Origin: Bacteroidaceae bacterium
Lineage (GTDB): Bacteria; Bacteroidota; Bacteroidia; Bacteroidales; Bacteroidaceae
Direction of reading: 5' to 3'
NCBI GenBank assembly: GCA_028707655.1
Contig: JAQWAN010000145.1
Coordinates: 1-5,657 of the forward strand
DNA length: 5,657 nucleotides
Shown here: piece by piece, positions 1-5,657 of the stretch
Numbering within the stretch: the first letter of the stretch is position 1
Layout of the letters: each line of letters starts with the position of its first letter
Position numbers and translations under genes: made by a program
Notes under the pieces: generated by a model
Database searches by the model: none
What the model saw: only the letters and a program-made list of their open reading frames with translations
Told to the model about the DNA's origin: nothing

Positions 1-165
1 ACTTAATTGAACCATGCCAAAGGGCATTTGCGCCCCAGGATAGGTATTTCCTGTGTAATCCGTTCCTATGAATGGATTTACAGTAGAGGCATAGTTACTC
101 TTTTCCTCTTGTTGACAAGAGAAAAAGAGTGTCACTAATAAACAGACAAAAAGGGTGTTTTTCAT
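1..165 (-). CDS. GH92-type alpha-mannosidase lipoprotein, N-terminal fragment (runs off the left edge)
   Basis: An ATG at 165-163 on the minus strand opens a frame of 55 codons that stays open to base 1, so only the N-terminus is visible. Residues 1-16 form a lipoprotein signal peptide (MKN, then a hydrophobic stretch) ending in a lipobox-like LFFSC with Cys17 as the lipidation site. Acidic residues at +4 and +5 (CQQEEK) resemble the Bacteroidetes lipoprotein export signal, which suggests display on the cell surface. From about residue 30 the protein reads VNPFIGTD, then NTYPGAQMPFGMVQLS, the characteristic opening of glycoside hydrolase family 92, whose members are mostly exo-acting, calcium-dependent alpha-mannosidases. 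Full-length family members have about 700-800 residues. It lies 29 bp downstream of miaB on the same strand with no terminator between, so co-transcription is plausible. The linkage specificity cannot be seen from this fragment. Confidence 0.85.
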   Translation of the reverse strand, partial: MKNTLFVCLLVTLFFSCQQEEKSNYASTVNPFIGTDYTGNTYPGAQMPFGMVQLS

Positions 166-194
166 AACAGGAATAATTAAGTCAGTTAATCAAA

Positions 195-1556
195 TTAAAT
201 GGCTTCTCCTATAAGAGTAGCAGAGGAAGAGGAATGGATTTTCACCATTACAAAATCGCCAATGTGGAAATTTTTTCTATCAAAAACAACCACTTTGTTC
301 TGTTCTGTACGTCCATAAAATTGTTGCTTAGAGCGTTTTGAGGTTCCCTCAATCAAGACCTCAAAGGTTTCACCTATACAACGTTCGTTACTACTAGCAG
401 ATAACTGATTTTGTAGCGCAATCATTTCATTTAAACGAGCAATTTTCACCTCTTCAGCGATATCATCTTTTAAGTTTTTATACGCATAGGTACCTGGGCG
501 TTCAGAATACTTAAACATATAGGCTGCATCGTATGCACACTCTCGCATCAAAGAAAGCGTCATCTGATGATCCTCTTCTGTCTCCGAATGAAAGCCCGTG
601 AACATATCTGTACTCAAGCTACAATCGGGAATAATTTTGCGGATAGCGGCTACTCGATCAAGATACCATTCGCGGTCATATTTACGATTCATTAGTTTCA
701 AAATACGACTACTACCACTCTGCACAGGTAAATGGATATATTTACATACATTAGGCTCTTCGGCTATAACGTATAGTGTTTCATCACTCATATCTTTAGG
801 ATGCGACGTTGTAAAACGAATACGCATTGTTGGAAACTCCTGTGCTACTAAACGCAATAACTGTGGAAAATTGACATCCTTCTCCCCACTCACAAAGTGA
901 TAGGAGTTTACATTCTGACCCAAAAGTGTTATCTCCTTGAATCCCTTATTCTTTAAATCGCGTGCCTCATTTAAGATGCTTTCTACATCACGACTACGCT
1001 CTCTTCCTCTGGTATATGGGACTATACAATAGGTGCAAAAGTTATTACAACCACGCATAATGGAAACAAATCCAGATACATTCGTTCCACAAATTCGAGA
1101 AGGTAAAATATCTCGATAAGTCTCTACTGTAGAGAGCTCAATATCTATGGCCTTTTCTCCTACTTCAGCAGCTGCTATAAGATTAGGAAGCGATAGATAG
1201 GCATCTGGCCCTGCTACTAAGTTTACGTTGTGTTCTTGGATTAAGACATCTTTTACCCGTTCAGCCATACAGCCTAACACACCAATAATGAGATGCTTAT
1301 TCTTTTTTCGTAAAACTTGCAATGTTTTTAAGCGATTAAAGATTTTTTGCTCTGCATTATCACGAATGGAACAGGTATTCAAAAACACAGCATCTGCTTG
1401 GTCTAAAGAATCACACATGTCATAACCTGCCATCTTCATTACAGATGCTATTACCTCACTATCTGCCACATTCATTTGACAGCCATACGTTTCAATAAAC
1501 AACTTCTTGTTGCTTTCAGTTGTGGATTTAAAGTCCAGTCCTGCTTCTTTATTCAT
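195..1556 (-). CDS. miaB: tRNA-2-methylthio-N6-dimethylallyladenosine synthase MiaB
   Basis: MiaB is a cytoplasmic radical SAM enzyme that adds a methylthio group to C2 of i6A37 in tRNAs reading UNN codons. Residue numbers here count from the upstream ATG at 1565. All three parts of the family are present: an N-terminal UPF0004 domain whose cluster-binding cysteines are C29 (TYGCQMN), C65 (NTCSIR) and C99 (LGCMAE); a radical SAM core with the CxxxCxxC motif at C173, C177 and C180 (RGCNNFCTYC), plus HLPVQSGSSRILKLMNRKY and STDMFTGFHSETEEDH; and a C-terminal TRAM domain from about 393 to 456. The length is normal for the family. These motifs favour MiaB over the relatives RimO and MtaB. I chose the ATG at 1556 (MNKEAGLDFK) over the in-frame ATG at 1565 because, as I recall, Bacteroides MiaB begins MNELTGADFK, and because the candidate promoter leaves almost no leader for the upstream start. 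It is probably the first gene of a leftward transcript. Confidence 0.96.
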   Translation of the reverse strand: MNKEAGLDFKSTTESNKKLFIETYGCQMNVADSEVIASVMKMAGYDMCDSLDQADAVFLNTCSIRDNAEQKIFNRLKTLQVLRKKNKHLIIGVLGCMAERVKDVLIQEHNVNLVAGPDAYLSLPNLIAAAEVGEKAIDIELSTVETYRDILPSRICGTNVSGFVSIMRGCNNFCTYCIVPYTRGRERSRDVESILNEARDLKNKGFKEITLLGQNVNSYHFVSGEKDVNFPQLLRLVAQEFPTMRIRFTTSHPKDMSDETLYVIAEEPNVCKYIHLPVQSGSSRILKLMNRKYDREWYLDRVAAIRKIIPDCSLSTDMFTGFHSETEEDHQMTLSLMRECAYDAAYMFKYSERPGTYAYKNLKDDIAEEVKIARLNEMIALQNQLSASSNERCIGETFEVLIEGTSKRSKQQFYGRTEQNKVVVFDRKNFHIGDFVMVKIHSSSSATLIGEAI

Positions 1557-1579
1557 TTCAATCATATTTATTTATGCTG

Positions 1580-1587
1580 CAAATATA
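1580..1587 (-). promoter_or_regulatory. Candidate Bacteroidetes -7 box for miaB
   Basis: The minus strand reads TATATTTG here, matching the Bacteroidetes primary sigma factor -7 consensus TAnnTTTG. It ends 24 bases before the ATG at 1556 and 15 before the ATG at 1565. The -33 element is weak: the nearest ATTG (1605-1602) is only 14 bases upstream, and ATGG (1613-1610) is 22 bases upstream. The position is sensible for transcription toward miaB. In DNA this AT-rich a match to one box could be chance. Confidence 0.45.
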
Positions 1588-1612
1588 AGGTATACATAAT
1601 ACAATTCAGCCA

Positions 1613-1628
1613 TTTTTATATATAAAAA
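1613..1628. repeat. 16-bp perfect AT palindrome between divergent promoters
   Basis: TTTTTATATATAAAAA is identical to its own reverse complement. It lies upstream of both candidate promoters in the divergent region 1557-1691. It contains only A and T, so it may be compositional rather than a protein binding site. A second perfect palindrome, TATGTACATA at 1646-1655, lies between the -33 and -7 boxes of the rightward promoter. I have no evidence that either is an operator. Confidence 0.4.
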
Positions 1629-1640
1629 ATAGATTTTATT

Positions 1641-1670
1641 ATTGTTATGTACATATTATAGCTATCTTTG
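1641..1670 (+). promoter_or_regulatory. Candidate Bacteroidetes promoter for the membrane protein/CoA transferase pair
   Basis: A -7 box TATCTTTG at 1663-1670 matches the TAnnTTTG consensus. An ATTG at 1641-1644 lies 18 bases upstream and could serve as the -33 element; spacing of about 19-21 is more usual. The box ends 21 bases before the ATG at 1692, which implies a leader of roughly 15 bases. It is the only convincing promoter before the next two rightward genes. Confidence 0.55.
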
Positions 1671-1691
1671 GAGCAACTTATTTAACAAAAT

Positions 1692-2054
1692 ATGGAAGAC
1701 TATTATCAATACATTATCCTTGCAGTTATAGGACTTCTCTTCAACTTCTTTTTTAAAAAGAAAGAGACAAAAGAGCAGGAAAAGGCAACTGCTGCTGGCA
1801 AAAAATCGAGACAAGCGACAATGGACAAGAGTGATTTCTTCGAAGAGATAAAATCGGTTCAACTAGAACAGATCATTCCATCTAAAACACCAAAAAAGTA
1901 CACACATTACAGAGAAGAAGAGGAGGAAAAGATGATTGGCAACAAGAAAGAAAACCTACCCACAGCTTCTTCAGCACATAAAGCCTTTTTCGCTTCTAGA
2001 GAGGAGCTACGTAAGGCTATCATTTATACTGAAATAATTAATAAAAAATATTAA
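1692..2054 (+). CDS. Small single-pass membrane protein of unknown function
   Basis: This 120-residue protein has no function I can recognise. Residues 7-21 (YIILAVIGLLFNFFF) form one transmembrane helix, followed at once by KKK at 22-24, so the positive-inside rule puts the N-terminus outside and the tail in the cytoplasm. The tail is highly charged and low in complexity: Lys/Glu/Ala-rich at 22-40, an acidic run EEEEE at 75-79, and a C-terminal block at 103-120 (SREELRKAII, then YTEIINKKY) likely to form a helix. From memory, small Bacteroidales membrane proteins often end in a similar LRKAxIxxEIxxxKY block, which suggests a conserved interaction end; I could not check this. It begins 21 bases after a candidate promoter and ends 17 bp before the CoA transferase start, so the two are probably co-transcribed. 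The coding potential is good: no rival frame fits as well and the spacing is operon-like. Confidence 0.8.
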   Translation: MEDYYQYIILAVIGLLFNFFFKKKETKEQEKATAAGKKSRQATMDKSDFFEEIKSVQLEQIIPSKTPKKYTHYREEEEEKMIGNKKENLPTASSAHKAFFASREELRKAIIYTEIINKKY

Positions 2055-2071
2055 CCAACTAATCAAGTAAA

Positions 2072-3565
2072 ATGAACTATAAATTTATTACCGCAAAAGA
2101 GGCTGCTCAATTCGTAAAGAATGGTGATACCATCGGAGTTAGCGGTTTTACACCTGCAGGAACAGCAAAAGCGGTGACAAATGAGATTGCAAAAATAGCG
2201 GAAGATGAACACGCACAAGGGCGTCCTTTTCAAATTAATATCCTAACAGGAGCCTCTACAGGTGATTCTTGCGACGGCGTATTAAGTAGAGCTAAAGCTA
2301 TCCGTTATAGAGCACCTTATACCACTAATTCCGATTTCCGTAAAGCAGTAAACAACGGGGAAATTGCCTACAACGATATTCATCTTTCACAGGTAGCACA
2401 AGAGATTCGTTATGGCTTTTTAGGCAAAGTAGACACTGCAATCATAGAGGCTTGCGATGTAACAGCTGATGGAAAAATATACCTTACTGCAGCTGGTGGC
2501 ATTGCACCAACCATCGCTCGTTTAGCCGATCGTATTATTATTGAGCTCAATAGTTTTCATAGTAAGGCAATGATGGGTATGCACGATGTTTTTGAACCAC
2601 TTGACCCCCCTAACCGTAGAGAAATTGCAATTTTCAAGCCTAGCGATCGCATAGGAAAATCATATGTACAAGTAGACCCTGCTAAAATTGTAGGTATCGT
2701 TGAAGTGGATTTACCAGATGAAGCTCGTGGCTTCAGTTCTGCCGACCCACTTACAGACCAAATTGGTCAAAACGTAGCCGACTTCTTGGTAGCAAATATC
2801 AAATCAGGATGTATCCCTTCCTCTTTTTTACCTATCCAATCGGGTGTTGGAAATATTGCGAATGCAGTATTGGGGGCACTTGGAAGAGATAAAACCATCC
2901 CTCCATTTGAGATGTACACAGAGGTTATTCAAGATGCAGTTATCGATTTAATGCGAGAGGGTCGTATCAAGTTTGGTAGTGCTTGTTCCTTAACAGTTAC
3001 AAACGACTGCCTACGCGATATTTACAGTGATATGAACTTCTTCAAAGATAAATTTGTTTTACGTCCTTCGGAGATATCTAATAACCCAGAAGTGATTCGT
3101 CGATTAGGTGTTATCTCCATGAATACTGCAATAGAAGCAGACATGTATGGAAATGTAAACTCTACACATATCGGTGGTTCCAAAATGATGAATGGTATTG
3201 GTGGATCTGGCGATTTCACACGTAGCTCTTATATCTCTATCTTTACATGTCCATCGACAGCTAAAGGAGGTAATATTAGTGCTATTGTTCCAATGGTATC
3301 GCACCAAGATCACAGTGAGCATTCGGTAAATGTTATTGTAACAGAGCAAGGTATTGCCGACTTACGTGGTAAAAGTCCTTCTCAACGTGCTAAAACAATT
3401 ATTGATAATTGTGTTCATCCCGATTACAAAGGACTTCTTAAAGATTATATCCGTTTGTCTGGTAAGGGCCAAACACCACAATCGCTGGCTGCAGCATTAG
3501 GCATGCACGATACACTTGCTAAAAAAGGAGATATGCGTCTAGTAGACTGGGGTACTTATAAATAG
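2072..3565 (+). CDS. Succinate/acetate CoA transferase (acetyl-CoA hydrolase/transferase family)
   Basis: This 497-residue cytoplasmic enzyme belongs to the class I CoA transferases of the acetyl-CoA hydrolase/transferase family and has the usual length of the succinate CoA transferase group (AarC-like). These enzymes move CoA between acyl groups through a glutamyl-CoA thioester. Visible landmarks are an N-terminal GVSGFTPAGTAKAV (22-35), QSGVGNIANAV (256-266), the catalytic glutamate in FEMYTEVIQD (E284), the glycine-rich NGIGGSGDF (374-382) that shapes the acyl/CoA site, and VTEQGIADLRGKSP (423-436). In Bacteroidales such enzymes typically exchange CoA among succinate, acetate, propionate or butyrate during fermentation. 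The exact substrate pair cannot be read from sequence; acetyl-CoA hydrolase and 4-hydroxybutyrate CoA transferase are related alternatives, but the overall match is best to succinate CoA transferase. It is second in a pair with the small membrane protein and is followed by a strong hairpin terminator. Confidence 0.93.
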   Translation: MNYKFITAKEAAQFVKNGDTIGVSGFTPAGTAKAVTNEIAKIAEDEHAQGRPFQINILTGASTGDSCDGVLSRAKAIRYRAPYTTNSDFRKAVNNGEIAYNDIHLSQVAQEIRYGFLGKVDTAIIEACDVTADGKIYLTAAGGIAPTIARLADRIIIELNSFHSKAMMGMHDVFEPLDPPNRREIAIFKPSDRIGKSYVQVDPAKIVGIVEVDLPDEARGFSSADPLTDQIGQNVADFLVANIKSGCIPSSFLPIQSGVGNIANAVLGALGRDKTIPPFEMYTEVIQDAVIDLMREGRIKFGSACSLTVTNDCLRDIYSDMNFFKDKFVLRPSEISNNPEVIRRLGVISMNTAIEADMYGNVNSTHIGGSKMMNGIGGSGDFTRSSYISIFTCPSTAKGGNISAIVPMVSHQDHSEHSVNVIVTEQGIADLRGKSPSQRAKTIIDNCVHPDYKGLLKDYIRLSGKGQTPQSLAAALGMHDTLAKKGDMRLVDWGTYK

Positions 3566-3601
3566 AAAACGTATCCAACAACTCAAAATAGCTTTACATA
3601 A

Positions 3602-3643
3602 AAAACACCTCAAAAACCATCTATTTGGTTTTTGAGGTGTTTT
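3602..3643. terminator. Bidirectional intrinsic terminator between converging genes
   Basis: Arms 3602-3619 and 3626-3643 form a perfect 18-bp stem with a 6-base loop (TCTATT). The loop-proximal CCA/TGG and the central CACCTC/GAGGTG supply the G-C pairs. The stem base is A-rich on the left and T-rich on the right, so a U-rich tail follows the hairpin in either direction (TTTTGTTT rightward, TTTTTTATG leftward). It starts 37 bp after the CoA transferase stop and 25 bp beyond the dacB stop, so it can serve both. The rest of 3566-3667 shows nothing else. Confidence 0.88.
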
Positions 3644-3667
3644 GTTTAGGGTTTATTTACAAAGTTA

Positions 3668-5140
3668 TCAATCGATGGTTGCACATAAGATTTCGCATAC
3701 CTTATCTTGAAAGGCTCTAACCTTTTGAACCGAAAGCATATTCTGATTCATTATAGCAAAAGCTATCGTATGCCCTTTTCTATCTTTTAAATAACCGGCC
3801 AACGAACTAACACCTGTCATGGTACCCGTTTTTGCACGTACATTACAGTGTGCATATCCTTTTCCCATACGGTATTTAAGTGTACCATCCACACCTGCAA
3901 TAGGAAGAGAACGATAAAGCGGTACAAAAATGGAGGGCTTTGCATAGGCATATCTTAAGAATTTAACCAGCAACTCAGTAGATAGATAGTTGTAGTTAGA
4001 CAAGCCACATCCATCTACTATCTTATAATTTTTCTTATCCATGCCTAACTGCTGCATGAGATGAAAGATAGCCTGGATACCATCTTTACGAGAAATATGT
4101 CGAGTTCCCTTCTCGGAGACACCAAGATGACATAATAAAGCCTCTGCCGAAAGATTATCGCTATTTTTTAAAGCTTGATGCAGCACCTCTTTTAAGGAAT
4201 GAGAAAAAGAAGCAATAGGTTGACAACTCTCCTCTACGGGGCATTGTTTAAACGCATACAACGGAGAAATAGTTGAGGGATAGCTCTCCATTCCACTTCT
4301 CTTTTCAGAACGACTGGAGGAAGCTGCTGGATTAATTTTTATGCCCCATTTTTGTAATTTTTCAATAAACAGATGCATAAAAAAAGATTGAGAATTATAA
4401 AGATTAACAAACCGAGTTGTTCTATGTGTAGCATTTCCCCGTACAATTAATTCATTGCCTCCCGCTAACCAGTTGCGTGTGACCTTGAGTTTACCATGCG
4501 ATTTGCTAACGGCCTCATTTCGCAAGCTATAGAAAGTAGAAATGGGATCTATCGTTACCAATGGCTTCTCCCCCATCTTCTGCGGGATTATCTTTAATTT
4601 TGCACAACCTTTATCCACTAATAAAGGAGACATGTAGGGCTGAAAACCTCCCGGCGTATCATCCCAAATCCAACCTGGCCCCCAATAAAGCGAGTCGGTT
4701 AGGGACACATCTCCATAAACCGTTCCTTGTACCTCTTTAACTCCCGAGCGAACAATCTTTTGCACCAGAGAGTCCATGGAGGAGGTATCAAATTCAGAAT
4801 CGAAGCCGCCTACCACATACAAATCGCCTTTAATGGTATTTCGCTTAAGCTCTCCGGTATAATAGACCGTTGTAGAAAAGGAATGATGACTACCCAGTTG
4901 ATTTAAAGCTGTAATAGAGGTAAGTAGCTTTTGCGTTGAAGCGGGGCGATATAATTGTTTAGATTGATAAGAGAAGAGTGGTTTATCTAAGGTGATGTCA
5001 TAGATAGATATAGCAACCTGACTTTTCTCGAATAAAGAATCAAGCAACAACCGACGGAGAGCAGTTACCGACTGCTGTTGCGCATAACTGATAGATAGAC
5101 TCATCAAAAACAAAACAAACAATAGACAAAAACGCTTCAT
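3668..5140 (-). CDS. dacB: D-alanyl-D-alanine carboxypeptidase/endopeptidase, PBP4 type (peptidase S13)
   Basis: This periplasmic penicillin-binding protein removes the terminal D-Ala from peptidoglycan stem peptides and/or cuts D-Ala-mDAP crosslinks. Residues 1-20 are a Sec signal peptide with a cleavage site at SYA|QQQ and no lipobox. All three active-site motifs are intact: STQK with nucleophile Ser68 and Lys71 (PASTQKLLT), SDN at 327-329 (KNSDNLSAEALL), and KTGT at 437-440. The insertion of about 255 residues between the first two motifs is typical of class C PBPs, and the GDLYVVGGFDSEF stretch (105-117) and DGCGLSNYNYLS (376-387) also fit. The length of 490 residues is normal. In the last motif the usual DGSG reads DGCG. 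The mature chain carries eight cysteines. The gene starts 9 bp after the dihydrolipoyl dehydrogenase stop and shows no promoter of its own, so read-through transcription is expected; it ends at the shared terminator at 3602-3643. Confidence 0.95.
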   Translation of the reverse strand: MKRFCLLFVLFLMSLSISYAQQQSVTALRRLLLDSLFEKSQVAISIYDITLDKPLFSYQSKQLYRPASTQKLLTSITALNQLGSHHSFSTTVYYTGELKRNTIKGDLYVVGGFDSEFDTSSMDSLVQKIVRSGVKEVQGTVYGDVSLTDSLYWGPGWIWDDTPGGFQPYMSPLLVDKGCAKLKIIPQKMGEKPLVTIDPISTFYSLRNEAVSKSHGKLKVTRNWLAGGNELIVRGNATHRTTRFVNLYNSQSFFMHLFIEKLQKWGIKINPAASSSRSEKRSGMESYPSTISPLYAFKQCPVEESCQPIASFSHSLKEVLHQALKNSDNLSAEALLCHLGVSEKGTRHISRKDGIQAIFHLMQQLGMDKKNYKIVDGCGLSNYNYLSTELLVKFLRYAYAKPSIFVPLYRSLPIAGVDGTLKYRMGKGYAHCNVRAKTGTMTGVSSLAGYLKDRKGHTIAFAIMNQNMLSVQKVRAFQDKVCEILCATID

Positions 5141-5149
5141 AAATCTTTT

Positions 5150-5657
5150 TTAGTTAATCGTATTAATAGCTTCTTTAAAAATTTCACTTACACTAGGATG
5201 AGGAAATACCATTCGCTTCCAATCGCTCAATGTCATCTGCTGCTCTATAACCATGGCGGCAATACTGATTAACTCGGAAGAGGGACCACCTAACAAGTGA
5301 GCTCCTAACAAAACAGTGTCTTCACCAATAAGTAACTTACATACACCATTTGCGCCCTCGTTTTCTACCACAAATCTTCCTGAGAAGCTCATCGGTATCT
5401 TTACACATCTATAAGGGATGTTATTTTGGAGAAGATAATCTTCGGTAGCACCCACAGCAGAAAACTCTGGATGGGTATAAACCACTGCGGGAATAGTTGT
5501 ATAGCTCATCTCATCTGGAATACCAAGAATAGCATGCACCGCAACATCTGCCTCTCTAATAGCGGTATGTGCTAACATAGATTGACCCGTTATATCGCCA
5601 CAGGCATATACACCTTTAATAGAGGTTTCCATATGTTTATCCACTACCAAGTGATCT
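5150..5657 (-). CDS. lpdA: Dihydrolipoyl dehydrogenase (E3), C-terminal part (enters from the right edge)
   Basis: This flavoenzyme reoxidises the lipoyl groups of 2-oxoacid dehydrogenase or glycine cleavage complexes and passes electrons to NAD+. Only about the last 168 residues, a little over a third of a normal E3, are in the window. The frame is still open at base 5657: codons before 5650 read Asp-His and the TTG at 5650-5648 is an internal Leu, not a start. Counting that Leu as 1, the second FAD-contacting motif is at 11-24 (IKGVYACGDITGQS, followed by MLAHTA), the dimerisation domain begins near 50 with TIPAVVYTHPEFSAVG (52-67), and the active-site His/Glu pair is H151 and E156 in HPSVSE (151-156). 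The redox CxxxxC and NAD-binding domains lie outside the window. Other members of the disulfide reductase family, such as mercuric or glutathione reductase, share the fold, but the C-terminus favours E3. It is upstream of dacB on the same strand with a 9-bp gap. Confidence 0.9.
   Translation of the reverse strand, partial: DHLVVDKHMETSIKGVYACGDITGQSMLAHTAIREADVAVHAILGIPDEMSYTTIPAVVYTHPEFSAVGATEDYLLQNNIPYRCVKIPMSFSGRFVVENEGANGVCKLLIGEDTVLLGAHLLGGPSSELISIAAMVIEQQMTLSDWKRMVFPHPSVSEIFKEAINTIN

Noticed and set aside
166..194. Possible terminator or promoter between miaB and the GH92-type gene
   Set aside because: The 29 bases are AT-rich, with no hairpin and no TAnnTTTG box on the relevant strand.
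598..900. A 100-codon open frame on the plus strand
   Set aside because: It lies wholly inside miaB on the opposite strand, has no recognisable motif and no promoter, and miaB's domains are intact across it.
1228..1425. A 65-codon open frame on the plus strand
   Set aside because: It is antisense to the conserved UPF0004 domain of miaB and has no family features.
1662..1862. A 66-codon open frame on the minus strand, antisense to the small membrane protein
   Set aside because: The plus-strand frame has a promoter, operon spacing and a sensible membrane topology. The hydrophobic stretch in the antisense frame comes from the reverse complement of Lys/Glu codons.
2055..2071. Possible riboswitch or leader before the CoA transferase
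   Set aside because: Only 17 bases separate the genes, too short for any structured leader.
3022..3349. Two overlapping minus-strand open frames (3022-3219 and 3104-3349)
   Set aside because: Both are antisense to the conserved C-terminal half of the CoA transferase, including its GIGGSGDF motif, and have no features of real genes.
5648..5650. TTG as a start codon for a short 166-residue protein
   Set aside because: The frame stays open upstream to the window edge, and the protein begins in the middle of a dihydrolipoyl dehydrogenase, so this is an internal Leu of a truncated gene.

Overview
The window looks like ordinary chromosomal DNA from a member of the Bacteroidota, most likely the order Bacteroidales. 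Four things point there: AT-rich DNA (roughly 40% GC by eye), start codons preceded by A-rich stretches rather than clear Shine-Dalgarno sequences, two promoter-like TAnnTTTG boxes of the Bacteroidetes type, and gene content that includes a GH92-type lipoprotein, a MiaB with a Bacteroides-like N-terminus and a succinate/acetate CoA transferase. I cannot name a genus.

Layout, left to right. Positions 1-1556 carry two minus-strand genes read leftward: miaB (tRNA ms2i6A37 methylthiotransferase), then, 29 bp downstream, the first 55 codons of a secreted lipoprotein whose N-terminus matches GH92 alpha-mannosidases; this gene runs off the left edge. Positions 1557-1691 are a short AT-rich divergent intergenic region with one candidate promoter facing each way and two small perfect palindromes. 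Positions 1692-3565 are a plus-strand pair: a 120-residue single-pass membrane protein of unknown function and, 17 bp later, a 497-residue class I CoA transferase of the succinate CoA transferase type. A perfect 18-bp hairpin at 3602-3643 sits between converging genes and can terminate transcription in both directions. Positions 3668-5657 are a second minus-strand pair: the C-terminal third of a dihydrolipoyl dehydrogenase, which enters from the right edge, followed 9 bp later by a PBP4-type D-Ala-D-Ala carboxypeptidase/endopeptidase.

The genes do not form one pathway. The CoA transferase fits anaerobic acetate/succinate/propionate metabolism, dihydrolipoyl dehydrogenase serves 2-oxoacid dehydrogenase or glycine cleavage complexes, the PBP4 homologue trims peptidoglycan, MiaB modifies tRNA, and the GH92 lipoprotein would act on mannose-containing glycans. 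I found no tRNA, rRNA, CRISPR array, insertion sequence, phage gene or defence system. The only protein without a known function is the small membrane protein at 1692-2054. Nothing here supports an exciting undescribed system beyond that gene and its tight link to the CoA transferase.
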